A DNA stretch of 64,000 bases, from positions 9,051,001-9,115,000 of the forward strand of contig NZ_CP130630.1 of assembly GCF_030551255.1 (NCBI RefSeq), given 5' to 3'. The DNA comes from Streptomyces sp. NL15-2K (GTDB lineage: Bacteria; Actinomycetota; Actinomycetes; Streptomycetales; Streptomycetaceae). The notes beneath the pieces were generated by a model. It ran no database searches. It worked only from the letters and a program-made list of their open reading frames with translations, and was not told the DNA's origin. The number at the start of each line of letters is the position of its first letter. Within the stretch, counting starts at the first letter, position 1. This document shows, one piece after another, positions 8,659 through 15,400 of the stretch. The position numbers were made by a program, and so were the translations under genes.

Positions 8659-9204
8659 ATGACGACGAGGTATGCGGCGCTGCTGCGCGGAATCAACGTG
8701 GGCGGCAGCAAGAAGGTGCCGATGGCCGAACTGCGCGCGCTCTTGGCGGGCCTCGGCCACACGGGCGTCCGTACCTATCTGCAAAGCGGCCAGGCCGTGT
8801 TCACCGGCGACCACGGCGACGAGGAGTCCCTGGCCGCCGAGCTCACGCAGGCGATCGAGAAGCGTTTCGGCTTCACGGTCGACGTGATCGTCCGCGACCA
8901 CGCCTATCTGAAGGCGGTCGCCGAGGCCTGCCCCTTCCCGGCCGCCGAGCTGGAGGCCAAGCAGCTGCACGTCACGTACTTCTCCGCCCCGGTCGACGCC
9001 GAACGCTTCGCGGAGATCGACCGAGCCGCCTACCTCCCGGAGGAGTTCCGCCTCGGCGACCGCGCCCTCTACCTCTACGCCCCGAACGGTCTGGGCCGCT
9101 CCAAGCTCGCCGAGCACCTCTCCAAGCCCCGGCTGAACAAGGGCGTGATCGCCACCAGCCGCAACTGGAACACCGTGCTCAAGCTGGTGGAGCTGACCGA
9201 GTAG
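8659..9204 (+). CDS. DUF1697 family protein
   Basis: 181 residues matching DUF1697: N-terminal YAALLRGINVGGSKKVPM, then YLQSGQAVF and C-terminal TSRNWNTVLKLVEL. The family is widespread in bacteria and its biochemical role is unknown. The ATG at 8659 was chosen because TATCGT (8647-8652) lies 6 nt upstream, the pattern of a leaderless promoter, and homologues start with this block. Its last 26 bp overlap the 3' end of the oppositely oriented VOC gene. Confidence 0.88.
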   Translation: MTTRYAALLRGINVGGSKKVPMAELRALLAGLGHTGVRTYLQSGQAVFTGDHGDEESLAAELTQAIEKRFGFTVDVIVRDHAYLKAVAEACPFPAAELEAKQLHVTYFSAPVDAERFAEIDRAAYLPEEFRLGDRALYLYAPNGLGRSKLAEHLSKPRLNKGVIATSRNWNTVLKLVELTE

Positions 9205-9619
9205 CTGTCGGAAGCGCCGAATCGAGCATCTCCTGCGTGAGCTGGGTGGTCTCACGCGGTGCCAGGCAGAACAGATGACCGGCGGGGTCGACGAACACCC
9301 GGAACCGGTCGCCGCCGGGCTGCTGCTCGGGCACGAGCGCACCGAGCCGTTCGAGCCGCCGCTCCATCTCCTGAAGGCCCTCGTCCACGGCGAACTCCAG
9401 ATGCTGGCGGCGCGGGGCGGCCGGGTCCGGCCAGCGGAGCGGCCGCGGATTGCCCACCCGCTGGAAGTGCAGCCGTACGCTCCCGCCCTCCAGGACGAGT
9501 ACGGCGACGTCGCCCTCGTCGAAGACGATCCGTCGCCCGCCGAGAAAGCCCTGGTAGAAGCGGGCCAGCTGATCGGCGTCGGGGCAGTCGAGCGTCACGG
9601 CGTAGAAGGTCGCGGTCAT
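9179..9619 (-). CDS. VOC (glyoxalase/bleomycin-resistance fold) family protein
   Basis: 146 residues from the ATG at 9619. It has paired beta-alpha-beta-beta-beta halves: MTATFYAVTLDCPDADQLARFYQGFLG at the start (quoted in part) and FRVFVDPAGHLFCLAPRE at the end, where the metal ligand Glu/His usually sits. VOC proteins are metal-dependent enzymes or ligand-binding resistance proteins; the substrate cannot be read from sequence. The gene is alone and overlaps DUF1697 tail to tail. Confidence 0.82.
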   Translation of the reverse strand: MTATFYAVTLDCPDADQLARFYQGFLGGRRIVFDEGDVAVLVLEGGSVRLHFQRVGNPRPLRWPDPAAPRRQHLEFAVDEGLQEMERRLERLGALVPEQQPGGDRFRVFVDPAGHLFCLAPRETTQLTQEMLDSALPTATRSAPPA

Positions 9620-9685
9620 ACGAGGAGCGTAGGTGTGTCGCGTTTGTTCAAGCGGTCTCGGCACGCCCTCCTTAGCGTGACGTGC

Positions 9686-10288
9686 ATGAACAAGGACGAC
9701 CTCTACCCGTACATGACCGAATGCGCCGCCGAGGCGGCCCGCGTCGCGCGCGGTGTCACGGCCGCGCGGCTCGGCGATCCCACCCACTGCTCCGACTGGG
9801 ACGTCCGCGCCCTGGTCAACCACTGGGTCCTGTACACCTCGCACGGCCTGGAGCACCGCGCCCTGCGCAAGCAGCTCCCCGAGGAGCTGACCGCCCGCGA
9901 CTTCGCCGCCGAGAATGACTGGGCCGAGGCGTACGCCGCCCAGCTGGACCGCGCGGTCGCCGCCTGGGCCGATCCGGCGGTGTGGGAGGGCGAGGTGGAC
10001 CTGGGCATGGGGAGCCTGCCCGCCCCCGAGCTCGCCTCAATGATCATCAAGGAGACGGCCGTGCACGGCTGGGACGTCGCCACGGCCACCGGCCAGGAGT
10101 TCCGCGTCTCGGACGGCGCCGCCCGCCTGATCCTCGACGTGGTCGTCACCCACGGCGACCTCTACCGGCAGTACGACGGCTTCGCCGACCCTGTACCGCT
10201 GCCGGACGACGCACCCGTGTTCGACCGTGCCCTCGCCGCGAGCGGCCGGGACCCGCGCCGGCGTGCCCTGGGGACGCCGGGCCGCTGA
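9686..10288 (+). CDS. TIGR03086-like DinB/maleylpyruvate-isomerase-fold metal-binding protein
   Basis: 200 residues. The N-terminal four-helix part carries THCSDWDVRALVNHWVLYT and a later His in KETAVHGWDVA, the spacing of metal-binding His residues in the DinB_2/mycothiol-dependent maleylpyruvate isomerase fold. Relatives may use mycothiol as cofactor. TAGCGT (9673-9678) lies 7 nt before the ATG, so the message is probably leaderless. It is not linked functionally to its neighbours. Confidence 0.75.
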   Translation: MNKDDLYPYMTECAAEAARVARGVTAARLGDPTHCSDWDVRALVNHWVLYTSHGLEHRALRKQLPEELTARDFAAENDWAEAYAAQLDRAVAAWADPAVWEGEVDLGMGSLPAPELASMIIKETAVHGWDVATATGQEFRVSDGAARLILDVVVTHGDLYRQYDGFADPVPLPDDAPVFDRALAASGRDPRRRALGTPGR

Positions 10289-10330
10289 CCACGGCGTGCG
10301 ACTCCCTCGGGTCGACTCGCGTGAACTCCG

Positions 10331-10359
10331 GGACAAGCGGCGCCGGTTGTCCCTAGGGT
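10331..10359 (+). promoter_or_regulatory. Near-perfect 22-bp dyad abutting a -10 upstream of the YNINNVNGP gene pair
   Basis: GGACAA at 10331-10336 and TTGTCC at 10347-10352 flank a G-CGGCGCCG-G core, so 20 of 22 positions are symmetric. A TAGGGT -10 follows at 10354-10359, giving a start point near 10366. The dyad fills the -35 position, which suggests a repressor or dimeric activator controls the downstream pair. The regulator is unknown. Confidence 0.5.
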
Positions 10360-10395
10360 GAAGCGCGCGAGATCGTGGGGGAAGGGCAGGTCACC

Positions 10396-11886
10396 GTGGC
10401 GGGCAGAGCGTTGCCGTCGTTGCCGCAGTACCGCAAGGACGGAGTGACACGACGGCTGTGCGCGTCGGTCCATCTCGACGACGCGTTCGCCCACGAGGTC
10501 GACCGCGAACTCACCGGCGACCGGCTGACCGCGATCGGGCTGTCCCTCGGCATCAACTTCGTGGCCCTCGCCCGGCACGCGCGCGCGGCCGTACGCCGCC
10601 GCGCCGCGCTCGACCGCCAACTGGCCGGGCTGGGCGCCGCGTTGGTGACCGCCGTACTGGTCGCCCTCTGGGGACTCGTCAGCGGCCACGGATCGGTCGC
10701 CCAGGTCGGGATCTACGGCCCGCTGGGCGTCCTCGCGGCCGCGTGGTGGCTGGTCCACCGAGCGGAGTCCAGGGCCCGCGCGACGGCGCAGCACGTGTTC
10801 CGGGACCCGGACAAGGCGGAGACGCTCGCTCCGCCCGTGGAACCGCAGGCGGAGGCCTGGCTGCACGAGCTCAAGCGCGCCAACGTCCTGCCGTACGCCG
10901 ACAGGGCGGCCCTCGACAATCCGTTCGTCGGCAGCGGCGACGAACTCAGGGAAGTCGTCTGGCAGCCCATCGACGTCAGCAAGCCCGCCGAGGCGCCGGG
11001 CGGCGGCAAGCTCCCGATGCGCCCCTTCGACGCGATCGACCTCCACACGTACGTGGCCCGCCAGATGGAGTCCATCTCCGGCCTGGACGGTCTGCGCGCC
11101 AGGAACCGGCTCTACGTCCTCGGCAGCCACGCCTATCTGCTGCCCGAACTGCTGCCCGACCGCACCCGGCGGCCGCGCGCCCAGATCCCCAAGCAGTTCG
11201 TCCAGGCGGGCCTGCAGAACCCCGGCGCCGGCATGCGGACCCACCTGTGCCTGGAGCGGGTCGGCGAGGGCGGGCGGCTCATCGTCTCCATGTACCTGCG
11301 GGCGATCCTCAACCGGCCCAGCCTGACCTGGGAGGTCTCCGTCTACGCGATTCCTCCGCTCGGCGCCCGCTTCTACCGGCTGGACCGGCTGCCGGTGGCC
11401 CGCTTCGACCGCTGGTGGAGCCTCGTCAGGTACGCCACCTCGTCCACCTGGCCCGAACTGCGCGGCGCCCCGCGGCGCATCCGTGCGCGGGCCCGGCAGC
11501 GGCGCGGCTCCGCCAAGTACCTGAGGAGACTGCGCCGGGACATCACCGACCAGCATGTGATCCACGACTGCGGCGCTCCCGGCAGCCTGCGCGAGCGGAT
11601 CGGCGACTGGAGCCAGGCGGGCTACAACGAGCGCACCGACGCGGCGGACTTCCTGAACCGACTCCAGCAGGGCGTGCTCACAGCGACCGAGCGCTTCCTG
11701 AAGGACCACAACGTCGACACCAGCTCCTTCGACAAGGCGCAGCAGATCATCAACACCCAGACCTACAACATCAACAACGTCAACGGCCCGAGCAACATCG
11801 GCCCTCACGGCCAGATCAACAACCCGAACGGCCCACAGGGGAACGGGCCTTCGGGTCCGGGCGGCGGCACCCCGCCCAAGCCCTGA
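10396..11886 (+). CDS. Unknown membrane protein with C-terminal YNINNVNGP motif
   Basis: 496 residues from the GTG at 10396, chosen because GAAGGGCAGG lies 5 nt upstream; a GTG at 10375 would add 7 residues. Two adjacent hydrophobic helices (about residues 80-98 and 104-124) make a hairpin in the membrane. The rest is predicted soluble, with an Arg-rich stretch (about 360-378). Near residue 457 comes TYNINNVNGPSNIGPHGQI and then a Gly/Pro/Asn-rich tail. I do not recognise the family. The same motif opens the next gene's product, so the two probably work together. By position they may belong to the convergent kinase/GTPase block, but this is inference. Confidence 0.7.
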   Translation: MAGRALPSLPQYRKDGVTRRLCASVHLDDAFAHEVDRELTGDRLTAIGLSLGINFVALARHARAAVRRRAALDRQLAGLGAALVTAVLVALWGLVSGHGSVAQVGIYGPLGVLAAAWWLVHRAESRARATAQHVFRDPDKAETLAPPVEPQAEAWLHELKRANVLPYADRAALDNPFVGSGDELREVVWQPIDVSKPAEAPGGGKLPMRPFDAIDLHTYVARQMESISGLDGLRARNRLYVLGSHAYLLPELLPDRTRRPRAQIPKQFVQAGLQNPGAGMRTHLCLERVGEGGRLIVSMYLRAILNRPSLTWEVSVYAIPPLGARFYRLDRLPVARFDRWWSLVRYATSSTWPELRGAPRRIRARARQRRGSAKYLRRLRRDITDQHVIHDCGAPGSLRERIGDWSQAGYNERTDAADFLNRLQQGVLTATERFLKDHNVDTSSFDKAQQIINTQTYNINNVNGPSNIGPHGQINNPNGPQGNGPSGPGGGTPPKP

Positions 11887-11958
11887 CCCAAGCCCTGACC
11901 CGGGCCGGAACAGGAGTCGGCACATGAGCACGTACAACATCAACAACGTCAACGGCCC
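11764..11958 (+). repeat. 26-bp exact direct repeat encoding the YNINNVNGP motif in two adjacent genes
   Basis: Positions 11764-11789 and 11933-11958 are identical over 26 bp and remain similar for about 35 bp more. Each copy encodes YNINNVNGP followed by (S/A)N(I/L)G.HG.I: at the C-terminus of the first protein and the N-terminus of the second. Conservation at the DNA level suggests a recent duplication or gene conversion. Confidence 0.8.
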
Positions 11959-12244
11959 CGCCAACCTCGGCGACCACGGCCGTATCGAGGTCAACAACGG
12001 GATGGACGCGGCCGCCGTCCTGCGCGTGGCCGACCAGCTGGTGGAGCGGCTGCGCGGCGAGAACCCGGCGCTCGTCACTCAGGCGGAGGTCATCCAGGGC
12101 GAGCTGGTGCAGGCCGGGCAGGAGGGGCGGCCCGCCGACCGCGGCCGTATCCGCTCCGCCCTGGAGACCATCAGCATCGGCGTCGCGGCGGGCAGCGGCG
12201 GCCTCGCCCTCGCCCAGGAACTCGGCCGAATCCTCGGCCTGTGA
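11924..12244 (+). CDS. Small protein starting with the YNINNVNGP motif
   Basis: 106 residues; the ATG has an AGGAG site 7 nt upstream. Residues 3-20 (TYNINNVNGPANLGDHGRI) repeat the motif at the end of the preceding protein. An amphipathic helical region (about 28-80) follows, then a small-residue/hydrophobic C-terminal helix (ISIGVAAGSGGLALAQEL) that could insert in a membrane. No known family recognised. It lies 37 bp after the partner gene and ends at a bidirectional terminator shared with the kinase operon. A small effector or adaptor of the neighbouring system is possible but unproven. Confidence 0.7.
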   Translation: MSTYNINNVNGPANLGDHGRIEVNNGMDAAAVLRVADQLVERLRGENPALVTQAEVIQGELVQAGQEGRPADRGRIRSALETISIGVAAGSGGLALAQELGRILGL

Positions 12245-12273
12245 CGCCGGCCCCAGGTGTATTGATCACGAGC

Positions 12274-12305
12274 GCCTGTGACGCGGGGCGCCCCGCGTCA
12301 CAGGC
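12274..12305. terminator. Perfect 32-bp palindrome, bidirectional terminator
   Basis: Arms 12274-12289 and 12290-12305 are exact reverse complements (16 bp each). It lies between the convergent stops at 12244 (+) and 12315 (-) and can end both transcripts. Confidence 0.85.
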
Positions 12306-12314
12306 CGCCCGGGA

Positions 12315-13652
12315 TCACTTCGCCCGGACCACCGCCCGCACCCCGGCCCCCAGATCCAGCTCCAGGCCTGAGCGCAGCGGAACCGTCTGGCCGGGGTCGA
12401 TCTGCTGCGGGGTGCCGTCGGAGCGGGTGGCCGACCAGGGCTCCTTCGAGCGGTTGGTGATGCCGAAGCGGCCCGGCTTGGAGGGGTGTTCGACCAGCTC
12501 GGCGACCAGGGTCTCGTCGGAGCAGTCGTGCCGGGTCGGCTCCGGAAGGAGATGGTGGGCCTGCACCCGGGCCGCCCGCCGCAGCCGGATGTGGTGCTCC
12601 GCGCGCGGCGGCGGCGTGGTCACCGTCAGCCGCGGCGGCAGCACCAGCTGGGCGCCACAGCCCCAGCAGGCGCGCGCCGGCGGGTTCTCGCCCGGCTCCG
12701 TCATGTTCTGCCGCCCGCAGGAGGCGCACTCGACCACGGAGTCCAGCACCGCCCGCAGCGCGTCACGCCACTCCGACTCGCGCACCCGGGCCGCCGGGTC
12801 GCGCAGGCCGGTCGTGAAGCCGCGCCGGAACAGCTCCCGCAGCGTCCCGGCCGCCGCGTCCCAGGTGGCCAGCACGGTCGTGTGCTCCATCGGGTCGGGC
12901 GCGTTGGAGTCGTCGGCCGGGTCGAAGACGAACAGCGGGCTCTTGCCGTACAGCTTGCGCTCCGCCGCCTCGTCCAGGCAGTGGATGCCCAGCTCCCGCT
13001 TGCCCTTGAGCGGATGATGGTTCATCAGCAGCATGAACAGCAGCACGGCGAGCGAGTGCAGATCGGACTGGGTGCCCGGCCGCGCGCCCGGATCGCCGCG
13101 CACCAGCTCCGGCGCCATGAACTCCATCGTCCCCGAGATGCCGGTGGCGTCCCCCTCCACCACCGCGTTGTCGTTGTCGCACACCAGCACGTCACCGGTG
13201 TCCGGGTCGAAGAAGATGTTGCCCCAGGAGATGTCCCGGTAGGCGATCCCGCGCGAGTGCAGCGCCTGGTACGCCTCCACCGTGTACAGGCACGCCGTCA
13301 GCAACGCTCTCGTGCTGGTGCGCAGTTGGCGCCGGAACAGCGCGGGCAGTCCCTTGAAGCGCTGCGGACGCAGCCCCATCAGGTACCCGAACGAACCGCG
13401 GTACGCCGGCACGTACGCCTGTGGCCACAGGAACCGGTCGTCATCGAAGTCCCGGGACACCAGCTCCCGTACGATCGCCTCCTGGTCCGGCGTCGCGCAC
13501 GTCGGGTAGTACCACTTGAGGGCCTTCTCCCCGCTCGGTGTCCTGACCCGGTACACCTCGCCCTGGCCGCCCGCGCCCAGCATGTCGACGACCTCGACCT
13601 CGTCGCCGTTCTCCGCGGTCAGGCGCATACCGCTGTCGAGCATGCCGCTCAT
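12315..13652 (-). CDS. Ser/Thr protein kinase-like protein with zinc ribbon and C-terminal beta domain
   Basis: 445 residues. Kinase domain (about 18-300): glycine loop LGAGGQGEVY (25-34), Lys in ALKWY (46), catalytic loop YRDISWGN with D140, metal-binding D159 within DND rather than DFG, and APE at 180-182. The catalytic His of HRD is Tyr. A zinc ribbon follows (CASC near 310, CWGC near 331), then a beta-rich tail (about 390-445) resembling a small FHA-like sandwich. Last gene of the GTPase operon; its ATG directly abuts the PP2C stop. It probably phosphorylates other operon products, opposed by the PP2C phosphatase. Confidence 0.88.
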   Translation of the reverse strand: MSGMLDSGMRLTAENGDEVEVVDMLGAGGQGEVYRVRTPSGEKALKWYYPTCATPDQEAIVRELVSRDFDDDRFLWPQAYVPAYRGSFGYLMGLRPQRFKGLPALFRRQLRTSTRALLTACLYTVEAYQALHSRGIAYRDISWGNIFFDPDTGDVLVCDNDNAVVEGDATGISGTMEFMAPELVRGDPGARPGTQSDLHSLAVLLFMLLMNHHPLKGKRELGIHCLDEAAERKLYGKSPLFVFDPADDSNAPDPMEHTTVLATWDAAAGTLRELFRRGFTTGLRDPAARVRESEWRDALRAVLDSVVECASCGRQNMTEPGENPPARACWGCGAQLVLPPRLTVTTPPPRAEHHIRLRRAARVQAHHLLPEPTRHDCSDETLVAELVEHPSKPGRFGITNRSKEPWSATRSDGTPQQIDPGQTVPLRSGLELDLGAGVRAVVRAK

Positions 13653-14558
13653 CTACGTCTCCGTCTTCCGTTCCGTTTCCATGGGTTCCGTGGGGTCCAT
13701 GGGGAGGGTGTCCCGTACCGCGTGCGTGCGGCGCAGCGCGGCCGTCAGGGTCGTGTCGTCCCCGGAGTACCGCGAGGCCTGCCGCAGCCAGCCGGGCAGC
13801 GCGGCCCGTACCTCCGCACTGCCCTCCGCGGTCAGGCGGCCGTCGAGACCCGTCACGAACTCCCGGTAGCCGTCGGCCGACGCGAAGCTCTTCGACAGCC
13901 CGTCCGTCGACAGCACCACCAGCCGCGGCGTGCGTGCCTCGTCGAACACCGGCGCCCAGTGCATCCGCATCGCCCGCCAGGCCTCACGGCCGCACAGGGA
14001 CTCCGTCTCGTCGCCCAGGTCCTCCTGGGCGGGGGCCAGCGGCCGGCGCAGCGCGCCGTCGTGCTCGACCACCGCCAGGTCCCCGTCGCCGATCTGCCAG
14101 GCCACGAACAGCCACGGCGTGAGCACGGCACCGATCAGCGTCGTGCCGTACAGCACCAGCTTCTCGTCGCACGAAGGCTCCCGCGCCCCGTCGTCGGCCA
14201 CCGGGCGGTGCCGCGTCCAGTGACCCAGCGCCGCCTCCCGCCAGTCGTGCACCAGGGCGCGCGGGAAGCCGTCCCGGGCATACGCCATCAGCCGTGCCAG
14301 CCGCCCGGGTTCATGGCAGTCGCGGGCCGCCCGGCCGAAGGAGGCCGCGAGGTTCGTGAAGCGGTCCACGGCGAACCGGGCACCGAGCTCGCTGCGCGCG
14401 TGCGCGGCCGAGCCGTGCCCGTCGGCCACCGCCAGGACGAGCGGGTCGTCGCCGGAACCGGCGCCCTCGCAGGCGTACCAGTCCTGGTTGCACCGCTTGC
14501 CGACGCCCTGGACGCTGTCGCCCAGCGTCTCCCAACGTCGCACCCCGAGCGTCACCAC
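13653..14558 (-). CDS. PP2C-family protein phosphatase
   Basis: About 301 residues. PP2C metal-binding motifs are intact: RCNQDW near residue 22, ADGHGSA near 45, GTTLIGAV and GDGDLAVV in the middle, STDGLSKS near 218 and GDDTTL near 268. It is expected to be a Mn/Mg-dependent Ser/Thr phosphatase reversing the neighbouring kinase. The start is either the GTG at 14558 or the one at 14555, which overlaps the vWA stop as GTGA; coupling favours the latter. There is no gap to the kinase gene downstream. Confidence 0.88.
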   Translation of the reverse strand: MVTLGVRRWETLGDSVQGVGKRCNQDWYACEGAGSGDDPLVLAVADGHGSAAHARSELGARFAVDRFTNLAASFGRAARDCHEPGRLARLMAYARDGFPRALVHDWREAALGHWTRHRPVADDGAREPSCDEKLVLYGTTLIGAVLTPWLFVAWQIGDGDLAVVEHDGALRRPLAPAQEDLGDETESLCGREAWRAMRMHWAPVFDEARTPRLVVLSTDGLSKSFASADGYREFVTGLDGRLTAEGSAEVRAALPGWLRQASRYSGDDTTLTAALRRTHAVRDTLPMDPTEPMETERKTET

Positions 14559-15247
14559 ACGTCGTCGTCATCGTCGTCGTCCAGGACCGGCGGCGCGTAC
14601 GGCTGCTTCACCATCGTGACGGCCGGGTCCGCCGAGCCCGCCACCGGCTGCGAGGCCGCCTTCACCGCCGCCGTGGACGCCCACCGGATGGCCGCCGCCA
14701 GCTGTTTGGGGCTGTTGGCGTCCAGCGGCTGGAGCTCGGGGTTGCCGAGGAACTCCTGCAGCACGCCACGGTCCGCGTCCGCGCCGATCGCGATGGCGAC
14801 CCGCACCGCCTTGCGGCCCCACGGCGTCGCGTCGATCGCCTTCAGGCCCGCCTTCCAGTCGTCCGTGGGCACGCCGTCCGACACCAGCGCCAGCACCGGC
14901 TTCAGCGCCCGCTCCGGCATCGGCGGGCTCTGCAGCTCCCGCGAGACCAGGTTCAGCGCCTCGCCGAGGTTGGTCATACCGTCCACCTCGACGTCCTGCC
15001 AGGTGAAGTCGTCGACCGGGACCGGCGTCTGGTGGTGCCACCGGGCCGTGGTGGAGAAGGTGATGGTGCGCAGCAGCAGTTGCGCCGCGGGGTTGTCGTG
15101 CGCCACCGACCGCATCTCCGGAACGGCTTCCCGGATGGCGTAGTTGAGCCGGGCGATCTTCTCGCCCTGCATCGAGTACGAGCAGTCGAGGAGCCAGATG
15201 AAGTGAACCGGCCGGTTGGCCATGGGCCCGCCGGGAATGTCGCTCAC
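14552..15247 (-). CDS. vWA-domain protein with intact MIDAS (TerY-like)
   Basis: 231 residues from a GTG with a GAAAGGA site 7 nt upstream. The von Willebrand A domain carries a complete metal-ion site: DCSYSMQG (DxSxS) near residue 21, the Thr of DGMTNLGEAL and the Asp of SDGVPTDDW. It ends with an acidic tail of seven consecutive Asp. The protein resembles TerY-type cytoplasmic vWA proteins that act as protein-interaction hubs in tellurite-resistance-like and conflict systems. In the operon it lies between the tiny membrane protein and the phosphatase. Confidence 0.88.
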   Translation of the reverse strand: MSDIPGGPMANRPVHFIWLLDCSYSMQGEKIARLNYAIREAVPEMRSVAHDNPAAQLLLRTITFSTTARWHHQTPVPVDDFTWQDVEVDGMTNLGEALNLVSRELQSPPMPERALKPVLALVSDGVPTDDWKAGLKAIDATPWGRKAVRVAIAIGADADRGVLQEFLGNPELQPLDANSPKQLAAAIRWASTAAVKAASQPVAGSADPAVTMVKQPYAPPVLDDDDDDDVW

Positions 15248-15280
15248 TCGGTGTCCTTTCGTGGAGTGGTGAAGCGGTCT

Positions 15281-15400
15281 TTACGGCAGCAGCAGCCATA
15301 CGGCGTACGCCGCGGCGCCCGTCGTCAGGACGAGGGAGGCGACGAACAGGCCCGCCGCCATCCGCCGTCCGCGTCCGATGGCTGGTGTCACCTTGGTCAT
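15281..15400 (-). CDS. 39-residue single-helix membrane protein of the GTPase operon
   Basis: Short basic N-terminus (TKVTPAIGRGRR) followed by one transmembrane helix (MAAGLFVASLVLTTGAAAYA) and a hydrophobic end (VWLLLP). The ATG overlaps the stop of the membrane GTPase gene as ATGA, which is the main reason to believe the gene. Such small components are easily missed in annotation; it may anchor or gate the membrane GTPase. No family recognised. Confidence 0.65.
   Translation of the reverse strand: MTKVTPAIGRGRRMAAGLFVASLVLTTGAAAYAVWLLLP

Noticed and set aside
10162..12078. 638-codon open frame on the minus strand opposite the YNINNVNGP pair
   Set aside because: Arg/Val/Gly-rich shadow translation; the plus-strand frames have proper codon bias, ribosome sites and domain-like sequence.
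12486..15143. 885-codon plus-strand frame across kinase, PP2C and vWA genes
   Set aside because: Shadow of three real minus-strand genes with intact catalytic motifs.
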